Assembly (NCBI GenBank): GCA_038522735.1 | Contig: JBCBJX010000024.1 | Span: forward strand, 1 to 34,318 | Direction: 5' to 3' | Length of the DNA: 34,318 nucleotides | Source: JBCBJX01 sp038522735 | GTDB lineage: Bacteria; Pseudomonadota; Alphaproteobacteria; Caulobacterales; Parvularculaceae | Shown: positions 14,463-22,225 of the stretch, piece after piece | Layout of the letters: each line of letters starts with the position of its first letter | How positions within the stretch are numbered: the stretch's first letter is position 1 | The notes under the pieces: generated by a model | Seen by the model: only the letters and a program-made list of their open reading frames with translations | What the model was told of the DNA's origin: nothing | The model's database searches: none | Made by a program: the position numbers and the translations under genes

Positions 14463-14885
14463 TTATTCAACGACGGGCCGCGGAACCGGGCAGCTTTTAG
14501 GCGGAACATCTTCGTCGAAAGGTTCGGCGACGATTTTCAATGTCCAAGCGAGCACCGCGACCGGGGCGAGTACGACGACGGCGACCGCATTACTGGCGGT
14601 CTCCCCGGGCTTGAAGCGCCCGCGACGTTCCGTCGACGCTGCTGCGACGTCTTCGAGGACGTAACACAGGCAATCGTTGTTTTCGGTAAAGCCGCAAATG
14701 CGTCCGTCCGCCACATAAGGCTTGCGCAGACGTCTGTTCTTGTACGGCGGATCGACATCGTCGCGCAGGTCGATCCGGATCCTTCTCTCATCCCCAACGA
14801 CGTTCAGAGGCGTTTTGACATACTCGCGCTCAAAAGCGCACGCGTTCAGTAGCAACACGCTGGCGATGATGGAGAATTTTCGCAT
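14463..14885 (-). CDS. Hypothetical lipoprotein with a second hydrophobic segment
   Basis: A 140-residue protein. I start at 14885 because GGAGAAA lies just upstream on the minus strand and the N-terminus MRKFSIIASVLLLNACAFER is a lipoprotein signal (lipobox LLNAC). The mature part is charged, has a Cys cluster (ICGFTENNDCLCYVLED) and a hydrophobic stretch AVAVVVLAPVAVLAWTL at about 97-113 that may be a membrane segment, then a Pro-rich tail. No family recognised. It is embedded in the tlyA-rumA run, 40 bases after tlyA. Confidence 0.62.
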   Translation of the reverse strand: MRKFSIIASVLLLNACAFEREYVKTPLNVVGDERRIRIDLRDDVDPPYKNRRLRKPYVADGRICGFTENNDCLCYVLEDVAAASTERRGRFKPGETASNAVAVVVLAPVAVLAWTLKIVAEPFDEDVPPKSCPVPRPVVE

Positions 14886-14925
14886 CGGGTTTCTCCGTGG
14901 TTTGCGTTTCGTGATCAGCACGTCT

Positions 14926-15648
14926 CTAGGACCGGACAAGATGGACGAGCCATTCCCGGTTGCCGTCGCCGCCGGCGATCGGGCTCTCGACAAGGCCCCG
15001 GTCGATCCATCCGGGCTCGCTCGCGATCCCGGCCCGCACATTAGCGACAGCGCGCTTGGCGGCCTCGGAGCCGGCGATCCCGCCTTTGCCGAGATGTTCC
15101 CGGCCGACCTCGAACTGCGGCTTCACGAGCGCGACCATGGCGCCGCCCGGCCGCACGAGCGCCATCGCTCGAGAGGCGGCCTTCAGGAGACTGATGAAGC
15201 TGACGTCGCAGACCAGGAGGTCGATCGGCTCCGGGATCAGATCTGCGGTCAGATCCTTTGCGTTCACCCCGTCCAGCCGGACGACGCGCTCCTCCGCGGC
15301 GATGCGCGGATGCAACTGGTCGCGGCCGACATCGACAGCGTAGACGCGCCGGGCGCTGTGGGAGAGGAGAACGTCCGTGAACCCGCCGGTCGACGCGCCG
15401 AGATCGAGGCACACAAGGTCGGCGGGATCGATGTTGAAAGCGTCGATCGCGGCGGCGAGCTTGACGCCGCCGCGCGAAATCCACGGATGCGGCGCTTCAG
15501 CCTCGATCAAGGCGTCAGGCGGCGGGGTCTGGCTCGGCTTCAGGGCCGGCGCGCCGTTCACGCGCACGGCCCCGGCCTTGATCGCGGCCTGCGCCTGGGC
15601 GCGGGTTTCGAAATCGCCGCGGGCGACGAGAAGCTGGTCGAGGCGCAT
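14926..15648 (-). CDS. tlyA: TlyA-family rRNA 2'-O-methyltransferase / hemolysin-like protein
   Basis: A 240-residue two-domain protein: an S4 RNA-binding domain (MRLDQLLVARGDFETRAQAQ through RVNGAPALKPSQ, about 1-50) and an FtsJ-like methyltransferase (from SRGGVKLAAAIDAF; LDLGASTGGFTDVLL, VCDVSFISLL, LVKPQFEVGRE). TlyA of mycobacteria makes 2'-O-methylcytidine in 16S and 23S rRNA and gives capreomycin sensitivity; the proteobacterial members are less studied. It starts 12 bases after the dxs stop, as in many alphaproteobacteria. Confidence 0.92.
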   Translation of the reverse strand: MRLDQLLVARGDFETRAQAQAAIKAGAVRVNGAPALKPSQTPPPDALIEAEAPHPWISRGGVKLAAAIDAFNIDPADLVCLDLGASTGGFTDVLLSHSARRVYAVDVGRDQLHPRIAAEERVVRLDGVNAKDLTADLIPEPIDLLVCDVSFISLLKAASRAMALVRPGGAMVALVKPQFEVGREHLGKGGIAGSEAAKRAVANVRAGIASEPGWIDRGLVESPIAGGDGNREWLVHLVRS

Positions 15649-15660
15649 TCGCGCCCCGGA

Positions 15661-17574
15661 TCAGGCGCGGAAGGCTTCGGCGACGAAATCCTGACCGAGC
15701 GCGGTCATCGCAGTGCGCACGATGCTTTCCGCATCGAGGCCGGCCTGAACGTACATGGCGGCCGGCTTGTCGTGATCCTGGAAGACGTCCGGAAGCGTCA
15801 TGGTACGGACTTTCAGCCCGCCGTCGAGAGCGCCTTCGTCGGCGAGGAAGTGAAGAACGAACGCGCCGAAGCCGCCGACCGAGCCTTCCTCAATCGTCAC
15901 CAGCACCTCATGCTCTTTTGCGAGGCGGCGGACGAGATCGTGGTCGAGGGGCTTCGCGAACCGCGCATCGGCGACCGTCGTCGAAAGCCCCTGGGCGCCG
16001 AGCATTTCAGCCGCCTTCATCACCTCCTGCATGCGCGCGCCATAGGAGAGGATAGCCACTTTTGAGCCTTCCTCGATAATCCGGCCTCTGCCGATCTCCA
16101 GCGGCGTCCCGATGTTCGGAAGTTCGATCCCGATCCCCTCGCCGCGCGGATAGCGGAAGGCGATCGGGCCGTCATCGTATTCGACCGCTGTCGCCACCTG
16201 GTGCATCAGCTCCGCTTCGTCCGAGCACGCCATCAGCACGAAGTTCGGCAGGCAGCCGAGATAGGCTGTGTCGAAGGAGCCCGCATGGGTCGCGCCGTCC
16301 GCGCCGACGAGGCCCGCGCGGTCGATGGGGAAGCGGACAGGAAGGTTCTGCAGGGCGACGTCGTGGACGACGCTGTCATAGCCGCGCTGCAGGAAAGTTG
16401 AGTAGATCGCCGCGAAGGGGCGCATCCCTTCGGTCGCGAGGCCTGCGGCGAAGGTGACCGCGTGCTGCTCGGCGATGCCTACGTCGAAGCAGCGGTTCGG
16501 GAACTCCTTCGCGAACTTGTCGAGGCCCGTGCCCGAGGGCATGGCGGCATTCACCGCGACGATCCGATCGTCCGTCCTCGCATGTTCGATGAGGGATTTC
16601 GCGAAGACGCCGGTATAGCTTGGCGCGTTCGGGGCGGGCTTGTGCTGTTTGCCGGAGACGACGTCGAACTTTGCGACGCCATGATATTTGTCGCCCGCCT
16701 TTTCGGCGAACTCGTAGCCCTTGCCCTTCTCCGTCACGACGTGGACCAGGACCGGACCGTCCTTCATGTCGCGGACGTTTTCGAGAACCGGCACGAGATG
16801 GTCGAGATTGTGGCCGTCGATCGGGCCGACATAATAGAAACCCATCTCCTCGAAGAGCGTGCCGCCCGTGAACATGCCGCGACCATACTCTTCGCCCTTC
16901 CGGGCGAGTTCCTGCAGGCTTTTCGGGAGGTTTTTCACCAACTGCTTGGAGAAGTTGCGGAAGCCCTGATAGACGCCGGAGGACGCGGCGCGGGCGAGAT
17001 AGGCGGACATGGCCCCGACCGGCGGAGCAATCGACATGTCGTTGTCGTTCAGGATGACGACAAATTTGCGGGCGTCGGACCCGGCGTTGTTCATCGCCTC
17101 ATAGGCCATCCCGGCGGACATGGAGCCGTCGCCGATGACGGCGATGGAGTGATTGTCCCGGCCCTGAAGATCGCGCCCGACGGCCATGCCGAGGGCGGAG
17201 GAAATGGACGTCGCAGCGTGCGCCGCGCCGAAGGGGTCGTACTCGCTCTCGGAACGCTTAGTGAAGCCGGAGAGCCCGCCGCCTTGGCGGAGCGTGCGGA
17301 TGCGGTCCCGGCGCCCCGTGATGATCTTGTGCGGATAGCACTGGTGGCCGACGTCCCAGACGAGGCGATCGTCCGGCGTGTTGAAGACGTAATGGATCGC
17401 CGTCGTCAGCTCCACGACGCCGAGGCCGGAGCCGAGGTGTCCGCCGGTGACGGAGACCGCGTCGATCATCTCCGCGCGCAACTCGTCGGCGAGCTGTCGG
17501 AGCTGATCGCGCTTCAGCTGGCGCAGGTCGGCCGGATCCTTCACCGTATCGAGCAGCGGCGTATCGACGGTCAT
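15661..17574 (-). CDS. dxs: 1-deoxy-D-xylulose-5-phosphate synthase
   Basis: A 637-residue thiamine-diphosphate enzyme joining pyruvate and glyceraldehyde-3-phosphate, the first step of the MEP isoprenoid pathway. Signatures: SVTGGHLGSGLGVVELTTAI near residue 41, WDVGHQCYPHKIITGR, the ThDP motif IGDGSMSAGMAYEAMNNAG (147-165), the transketolase-like centre with GIAEQHAVTFAAGLA, and DRAGLVGADGATHAGSFD. I start at MTVDTPLLD (17574) because AAGGAAAC precedes it. Length and motifs are complete. Unlike many relatives, no polyprenyl synthase gene (ispA) lies between xseB and dxs; the gap is only about 100 bases. Confidence 0.97.
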   Translation of the reverse strand: MTVDTPLLDTVKDPADLRQLKRDQLRQLADELRAEMIDAVSVTGGHLGSGLGVVELTTAIHYVFNTPDDRLVWDVGHQCYPHKIITGRRDRIRTLRQGGGLSGFTKRSESEYDPFGAAHAATSISSALGMAVGRDLQGRDNHSIAVIGDGSMSAGMAYEAMNNAGSDARKFVVILNDNDMSIAPPVGAMSAYLARAASSGVYQGFRNFSKQLVKNLPKSLQELARKGEEYGRGMFTGGTLFEEMGFYYVGPIDGHNLDHLVPVLENVRDMKDGPVLVHVVTEKGKGYEFAEKAGDKYHGVAKFDVVSGKQHKPAPNAPSYTGVFAKSLIEHARTDDRIVAVNAAMPSGTGLDKFAKEFPNRCFDVGIAEQHAVTFAAGLATEGMRPFAAIYSTFLQRGYDSVVHDVALQNLPVRFPIDRAGLVGADGATHAGSFDTAYLGCLPNFVLMACSDEAELMHQVATAVEYDDGPIAFRYPRGEGIGIELPNIGTPLEIGRGRIIEEGSKVAILSYGARMQEVMKAAEMLGAQGLSTTVADARFAKPLDHDLVRRLAKEHEVLVTIEEGSVGGFGAFVLHFLADEGALDGGLKVRTMTLPDVFQDHDKPAAMYVQAGLDAESIVRTAMTALGQDFVAEAFRA

Positions 17575-17675
17575 AAGAGTTTCCTTCGGGCGGGGCGGTC
17601 GTTTCGACCAAAACAAAACGGACTTAGACTTTTTGTGCGATGTGGCGAAATCAAGCCGGTGTGAGCAGCGGCGCC

Positions 17676-17930
17676 TTAATCAAACGTCGCAGCCTTGGCC
17701 GAGGGCGCTCCGTCCTCGCCGAGGCTGATCGCCTCGATCTTCTCCTTCGCTGAGCGCAACGCAGCTTCGCACCTTGCCTTCAGCTTCGCGCCGCGCTCGT
17801 ACAGGGCGATCGATTCCTCCAGCGGCGCGTCGCCGGATTCCAGTTTCGAGACGATGTCCTCAAGCTCGGCGAGCGCCTTTTCAAAGCTGAGAGACGACAG
17901 ATTGTCATCCGTCTGTTGCGAACGGGCCAT
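17676..17930 (-). CDS. xseB: Exodeoxyribonuclease VII small subunit
   Basis: An 84-residue helical subunit of exonuclease VII, which with XseA degrades single-stranded DNA to oligonucleotides. The core SFEKALAELEDIVSKLESGD, PLEESIALYERGAKLKARCE and LRSAKEKIEAI is the full family pattern. GAGGAG lies just before the start at 17930. xseA is not in the window. It is in the same direction as dxs and probably cotranscribed. Confidence 0.93.
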   Translation of the reverse strand: MARSQQTDDNLSSLSFEKALAELEDIVSKLESGDAPLEESIALYERGAKLKARCEAALRSAKEKIEAISLGEDGAPSAKAATFD

Positions 17931-17992
17931 AGGCTCCTCGTGGTTTGGGACGCGCCGGCGGATCAGCAGTCGATCGCGGCGCGGCGCCCGCC

Positions 17993-18601
17993 TCAGGCGA
18001 GCTCCGGCGCGGGAGCCGCTGCTTTTACGCCGCGCGGCTCGTAAATGCGATAGGACCAATAGCGATTTCCGCCGGAGCGTTCCGCGCGCCGCCAGCCGGC
18101 GCGACGCAGATGCCTGTCCAGCATCCAGTTGAAATAGCCGTGGGCGCACAGAAGGACGTCGCCGTCGCCCGCCCCTTCCTCGAGCCGCCCGGCCGCTTTC
18201 CCGATCCGCCGCCACGCCGCGGCGTGGCTTTCGACGCCGGGGGGCGCATAGCCGCCGATCCAGAACAGGCGGGCGAGGACGTTCCACTGGCCGGCGGCGA
18301 GGCGAAGACCCGGGAGGGGCGGCGCCGGCAGCGGCATCTCGACGAACAGCGGATCCTGAACCGGCTCGCGCTCGAAGCCGGCGGCGTGGCGCGCGGTCTC
18401 GACGGCGCGGGGGCGCACGGACGACCAGAGGTGAGCGGCGTCCGCGGCGATCCGGACAAGGGCGTCCGGCGGCGCCTCGTCGGCGTGGAGGCCCGTCTCC
18501 TCATAGGTCGCCCACCAGGCGTCGTACTCTTTCGCGGTGAGCCGCACCTCGCGCGACAGATCCGGACGCCCGTGGCGGGCGGTGATGATGCGTCCGGACA
18601 T
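17993..18601 (-). CDS. Histidine phosphatase superfamily protein (phosphoglycerate-mutase-like)
   Basis: A 202-residue member of the histidine phosphatase superfamily. The N-terminal TARHGRPD has the RHG motif with nucleophile His10, and LLCAHGYFNWMLD near residue 150 supplies the second catalytic His; the Arg in SSVRPRAVETA is the usual phosphate ligand. The substrate is unknown. I start at ATG 18601 with AAGG 9-12 bases upstream; a GTG at 18628 overlapping the HDAC-like stop (GTGA) would add 9 residues and is an alternative. It lies between the HDAC-like gene and xseB on the same strand. Confidence 0.82.
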   Translation of the reverse strand: MSGRIITARHGRPDLSREVRLTAKEYDAWWATYEETGLHADEAPPDALVRIAADAAHLWSSVRPRAVETARHAAGFEREPVQDPLFVEMPLPAPPLPGLRLAAGQWNVLARLFWIGGYAPPGVESHAAAWRRIGKAAGRLEEGAGDGDVLLCAHGYFNWMLDRHLRRAGWRRAERSGGNRYWSYRIYEPRGVKAAAPAPELA

Positions 18602-18624
18602 GGAAGACCTTCGCGCCCCTGAGA

Positions 18625-19551
18625 TCACTCGGTTTCGGCGAGCGCGCGGACATGGGCGGCGGCGCTCGACGCGGTTGCGGCGAGGTCATAGCCGCCCTCG
18701 AGGCATGAAACAACGCGGCCGCCGGAGCGGTCCTTCGCCACGGCGGCGATCTCCCGGGTCGCCCAGTCGTAGTCGTCCTCAGCGAGGGCGAGGCCGCCGA
18801 GGGGGTCGGCTTCGTGGGCGTCGAAACCCGCGGAGATGAAGACGATGTCCGGCGCGAAGGCGTCGAGCGCCGGCAGAAGCCGCGTCTCCCACGCCTTGCG
18901 GAAGGCGAGCGAGCCCGTGCCGGTCTGAAGCCGGGCGTTGGCGATGTTGCCGTGGGCGCCGGTCTCGTCCTCGGTTCCGGTGCCGGGGTACTGGGGCCAC
19001 TCATGGCTGGAGGCGAAGAAAGCGTCGGCGTCGTCCCAGAAGATGTCCTGGGTTCCGTTGCCGTGGTGGACGTCGAAATCGACGACCGCCACCCGCTGCA
19101 GGCCGTGGACCGCGCGCGCATGGAACGCGGCGACGGCGACCGTATTGAAGACGCAGAAGCCCATCGCCTTGTCCGGCGTCGCGTGGTGGCCGGGCGGGCG
19201 CGTGACGCAGAAAGCGTGGTCGCCCTCCCCGCCCGCGACCGCGTCGACGGCCGCGCACGCCGCCCCGACGGCCCGCATCGCCGCGTCCAGCGAATGCGGC
19301 CCCATGAAGGTGTCGGCGTCGAGCTGGACGAGCCCCTCTTGCGGCGCTGAGGCCTTCACGGCGGCGGCGTGAAGGCCCGCATGGGCGCGCTCGATCGCCG
19401 CCCAGTCGCCAATCGGCGCCTCCCGGCGCTCCAGACCGGCGAAGGCGTCCTCAGCCAGCGCCGCCGTCACCGCCCCATAGCGCTCGGCCCGCTCGGCGTG
19501 ACCGGGCGGGACTTCGTGGCGGCCGAAGACGGCGTGGGAATAGAGCAGCAT
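18625..19551 (-). CDS. Histone-deacetylase-family hydrolase (acetoin utilisation/acetylpolyamine amidohydrolase-like)
   Basis: A 308-residue zinc amidohydrolase of the arginase/deacetylase superfamily. The catalytic pieces are RPPGHHA (His122, His123), VVDFDVHHGNGTQDIFW (Asp160, His162 as zinc ligands), SAGFDAHEADPLGG (Asp244) and EGGYDL with the transition-state Tyr. Bacterial members deacetylate polyamines, lysine or unknown amides. The start at 19551 matches the family (LLYSHAVFGRHEVPPGHAER). This gene is the first of the long minus-strand run that continues through xseB and dxs, an order seen in other alphaproteobacteria. Confidence 0.92.
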   Translation of the reverse strand: MLLYSHAVFGRHEVPPGHAERAERYGAVTAALAEDAFAGLERREAPIGDWAAIERAHAGLHAAAVKASAPQEGLVQLDADTFMGPHSLDAAMRAVGAACAAVDAVAGGEGDHAFCVTRPPGHHATPDKAMGFCVFNTVAVAAFHARAVHGLQRVAVVDFDVHHGNGTQDIFWDDADAFFASSHEWPQYPGTGTEDETGAHGNIANARLQTGTGSLAFRKAWETRLLPALDAFAPDIVFISAGFDAHEADPLGGLALAEDDYDWATREIAAVAKDRSGGRVVSCLEGGYDLAATASSAAAHVRALAETE

Positions 19552-19739
19552 GGCGGTCCTCTTCGATTTCGGCGGAGAGATAAAGCGAACGCCGGCCTCT
19601 ATGAACTCATTCGCGCCCGCAGGAGACGCCAGCCGCCCGTGAGAAGCCGCCGCCCGGCCGCGTTTTCTCCCCACTTTCGCGCTTTTTGAGGGCGATGCGG
19701 CGTGCAATAAATCTCGCTCGTCCGGATGGGGCCGACGCC

Positions 19740-20636
19740 ATGCGCAAAATCGTTTCAATGATCGCCGCCCTCGCGGCCGCCTTGGCGCTCGCAGCCTGCG
19801 GGGAGAGCTCGACCGAAGTCATCGAGACCGACAGCGCCGGTCCGGTCGCCGCGCCCGCGCCTCTCGCCGAAGACGTGTTGGCGGGCGCGCGCTTTCAGGC
19901 GGAAATAGCGCCGGCGCCGAAGGAGGACGAGCTTGCAAGCGCCGGACTTCTCCTCGCCTACACCTATGGCGCGGAGATCCAGACGCCGGCGGAGGCCGTC
20001 CGCCCGCTGATGGCGGCGCACGAACGGGCGTGCCGCGCCGCGGGGCCGAAGCTCTGCGTCGTCTTCGGATCGAACGTCTCGGAAAACGGCGACTACGCCT
20101 GGGCCTCGCTCAACCTGCGCGCCGCGCCGGACTGGCTCGCCGATTTCCGCGCCGGGCTCGCCGCGGACGCCGAAGAAGCGGGCGGGCGCCTCACCTCCAC
20201 GACCATGAACGCCGACGACCTCACCCGGCAGATCGTCGACACCGAAGCGCGGGTGAAGGCGCTCACCACGCTGCGCGACCGTCTGCAGACGATCCTCGAA
20301 AACCGTCCGGGCTCGGTGAAGGAGCTGCTCGACGTGGAACGCGAACTCGCCCGCGTGCAGGGCGAACTGGACGCCACCGCCTCGCGCCTCGCCGTCATGC
20401 GCCAGCGCGTCGACATGTCGGTCCTCAACATTTCCTATTCGAGCCAGCCGAAAGCGGTCTCCCGCGGCGTCTTCGCGCCCCTTGGCGACGCAGTCACCGG
20501 CGCGCTCGGGGTCTTCATCGAAAGCGTCGCGACGGTCATCACCATCGTCGTCGCCGCGATCCCGTTCCTGGTGGTCGGCGCCCCAATCCTGTGGTGGCTG
20601 GCGCGGCTGGTGTTCCGGCGGCGGAAGAAGGGGTGA
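19740..20636 (+). CDS. DUF4349 domain lipoprotein
   Basis: A 298-residue predicted lipoprotein. I start at ATG 19740 because the signal MRKIVSMIAALAAALALAAC (Cys20) begins there. Residues about 55-150 are globular; about 155-225 form a long heptad-rich helical region (QIVDTEARVKALTTLRDRL, VKELLDVERELARVQGELDA), the typical DUF4349 coiled coil; a hydrophobic helix at about 262-290 (VIESVATVITIVVAAIPFL-like) precedes the basic C-terminal RRRKKG. So it appears anchored by both a lipid and a C-terminal helix. DUF4349 has no established function; a role in the envelope is likely. A family A palindrome begins 13 bases after the stop. Confidence 0.82.
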   Translation: MRKIVSMIAALAAALALAACGESSTEVIETDSAGPVAAPAPLAEDVLAGARFQAEIAPAPKEDELASAGLLLAYTYGAEIQTPAEAVRPLMAAHERACRAAGPKLCVVFGSNVSENGDYAWASLNLRAAPDWLADFRAGLAADAEEAGGRLTSTTMNADDLTRQIVDTEARVKALTTLRDRLQTILENRPGSVKELLDVERELARVQGELDATASRLAVMRQRVDMSVLNISYSSQPKAVSRGVFAPLGDAVTGALGVFIESVATVITIVVAAIPFLVVGAPILWWLARLVFRRRKKG

Positions 20637-20649
20637 GACGCTCTTAAAG

Positions 20650-20672
20650 CCCCTCTCCCTGCGGGAGAGGGG
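20650..20672 (+). repeat. Palindromic repeat, family A, copy 3
   Basis: CCCCTCTCCC-TGC-GGGAGAGGGG, a 10-base-arm hairpin between the convergent DUF4349 and SDR genes. It keeps the right flank GGGGAGAA shared with copy 2 but lacks the GGGGTGA extension. It may help end both transcripts. Confidence 0.78.
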
Positions 20673-20682
20673 AGAAGGAACG

Positions 20683-21573
20683 CTAAAGCCCCGCCAGCGA
20701 CGCCACATCGATCATCGTCTCCGCGACGCCCGGCGGCGGGGTCGCGTCGTCTGGAACGAAGAAGTCCGGGGCGAGCTTTTGGGTCGCATCCACGCGGTAC
20801 TTCTCGAAGTCCGTGACGCCGTGCTCGTAGAGCAGCGTGTCGTCGATGCAGAAATTGCCGGTGAATTCGCGGGCGCTCTTGGTGAGGATCAAGTGCGCCG
20901 CGTCGGCGAGGATTTCCGGCGTACGCGAGGCCTTCATCATCGCGTCGCCGCCGAGAGCGAATTCGACCGCCGCCGTCGCGATGGCCGTGCGCGGCCAGAG
21001 GGCGTTGAAGGCGATCCCGTCCTTGCGGAACTCCTCATGCATGCCGAGGACGCAGAGCGACATGCCGTATTTCGCCATGGTGTAGGCGACATGCGGCGCG
21101 AACCATTTCGGGCTCATGTCGAGGGGCGGCGACAGCATGAGAACATGCGGGTTTTCGGCTTTTTTGAGGTGCGGGATGCAGGCCTTGGAGACGAGGAAGG
21201 TTCCCCGCGCGTTGATCTGGTGCATCAGATCCCAGCGCTTCATCTCCAGGTCTTCCGTCCCCGTCAGATTGATCGCCGAGGCGTTGTTGATGCAGACGTC
21301 GATCCCGCCGAAATGGGCGACGGTCTTCGCCACCGCCTCGAACACCAGTTCTTCGGAGCGGATGTCGACGATGAGCGGCAGCGCCTTGCCGCCGACGGCC
21401 TCGATGTCCTCCGCGGCGGAATAGATCGTCCCCGGCAGCTTCGGGTGCGGCTCTGCGGTCTTGGCGGCGACGACGATGTTCGCCCCGTCCCGCGCCGCAC
21501 GCTTCGCGATCTCAAGGCCGATCCCCCGGCTCGCGCCGGTGATGAAGAGGGTCTTTCCGGATAGGGACGTCAT
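20683..21573 (-). CDS. Short-chain dehydrogenase/reductase, HSDL2-like
   Basis: A 296-residue SDR oxidoreductase. The cofactor loop TGASRGIG is at about 13-20, with NNAS in the fourth strand, and the active-site Tyr-Lys is in HVAYTMAKYGMS; the catalytic Ser is in LMLSPPLDM. The long C-terminal part (from EFTGNFCIDDTLL) and the SPPL motif are those of the HSDL2-like/'NAD(P)-dependent oxidoreductase' branch. The substrate is unknown; human HSDL2 is peroxisomal and lipid-linked. AGGAGGAATAG precedes the start. It starts 10 bases after the GFA gene, so the two form an operon. Confidence 0.88.
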   Translation of the reverse strand: MTSLSGKTLFITGASRGIGLEIAKRAARDGANIVVAAKTAEPHPKLPGTIYSAAEDIEAVGGKALPLIVDIRSEELVFEAVAKTVAHFGGIDVCINNASAINLTGTEDLEMKRWDLMHQINARGTFLVSKACIPHLKKAENPHVLMLSPPLDMSPKWFAPHVAYTMAKYGMSLCVLGMHEEFRKDGIAFNALWPRTAIATAAVEFALGGDAMMKASRTPEILADAAHLILTKSAREFTGNFCIDDTLLYEHGVTDFEKYRVDATQKLAPDFFVPDDATPPPGVAETMIDVASLAGL

Positions 21574-21583
21574 CTATTCCTCC

Positions 21584-21994
21584 TTATGCCTCGCCGCTAA
21601 ACATTTTGATCGTCTCCGCCGCCGTCAGCTTTGGCGCGTTGTCGGCGAATGCGCAGGCGGCGAGCTTCTCATCGTAAAAAATGTGCATCTTCAACGGGCC
21701 GAACCGGTCCGGATCGTCAAGAAAGCCGAGGGCCGAGTTAAAATGGCTTCCGTCGCGAAACTGGTAGAACATCGCCGCGCCGCAGGCGGAGCAGAAGCCC
21801 CGCTCAGCCCAGTCGGACGAAGCGTACCAGGAGACGGGCCCCTCGATATCGGCCCCGCCCGAGAAGGTGACCCCGAAGAACGGCCCGCCGTTCCAGCGCC
21901 GGCACATCTCGCAATGGCACGCGTGCGGACCGTCCGGCTCGCCTTTCGCGACGAAGGACGTCGCGCCGCAGAGACATTTTCCGGTGTAGGTCAC
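21584..21994 (-). CDS. GFA (CENP-V/GFA) zinc-binding family protein
   Basis: A 136-residue protein with the GFA zinc sites: CLCGATSF (Cys7, Cys9), CHCEMCRRW (Cys26, Cys28, Cys31) and GFCSACGAAM (Cys68, Cys71). The family was named for glutathione-dependent formaldehyde-activating enzyme, but that activity is doubtful for most members. The start is a GTG at 21994 preceded by GAGGG. It is first in an operon with the SDR gene. The complete Cys set argues for a working zinc protein. Confidence 0.87.
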   Translation of the reverse strand: MTYTGKCLCGATSFVAKGEPDGPHACHCEMCRRWNGGPFFGVTFSGGADIEGPVSWYASSDWAERGFCSACGAAMFYQFRDGSHFNSALGFLDDPDRFGPLKMHIFYDEKLAACAFADNAPKLTAAETIKMFSGEA

Positions 21995-22035
21995 AGCGCC
22001 CTCGCTTCCTCATCTATCGATAATACCGGAACGAG

Positions 22036-22071
22036 CGTCAGCCCGTCATCGTACGTCAGCCCGTCATCGTA
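22036..22071. repeat. Tandem duplication of an 18-base unit
   Basis: CGTCAGCCCGTCATCGTA occurs twice, head to tail and without a mismatch (22036-22053 and 22054-22071), in the intergenic stretch upstream of the GFA gene and beside the family C inverted repeat. It is probably a recent slippage or insertion scar. No coding or binding role is visible. Confidence 0.85.
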
Positions 22072-22080
22072 CTGCGCGGC

Positions 22081-22192
22081 CATCCTTCGAGACGCGGCTT
22101 GCAGCCGCTCCTCAGGATGAGAATTTTTCCCCTTGCGACAAGCGCACCGCTCATCCTGAGGAGCCTCGCGCAGCGAGGCGTCTCGAAGGATG
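22081..22192. repeat. Inverted pair of 41/43-base palindromic repeats (family C)
   Basis: The arms lie at 22081-22121 and 22150-22192. In the same orientation both read CTCATCCTGAGGAGC, then a variable inner hairpin, then GCGTCTCGAAGGATG. The inner hairpins differ in sequence but keep pairing and the loop GCA: GCGGCT/AGCCGC in one, GCCTCGC/GCGAGGC in the other. This is a compact mobile-palindrome pattern, and I recall close relatives spread through many alphaproteobacterial genomes. It fills most of the gap between the GFA and acyl-CoA dehydrogenase genes. Confidence 0.82.
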
Positions 22193-22225
22193 GCGACGAA
22201 GCGCCGGTCTGCGAACCGCCCTCCC

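Noticed and set aside
14722..17664. Long plus-strand frames opposite tlyA and dxs
   Set aside because: They are mirror frames of conserved minus-strand genes and are rich in Arg and Glu as expected from GC-skewed antisense reading.
18602..18628. GTG start at 18628 for the histidine phosphatase, overlapping the HDAC-like stop
   Set aside because: The added residues are unlike the family and the ATG at 18601 begins just before the conserved RHG motif, though coupling through GTGA cannot be excluded.
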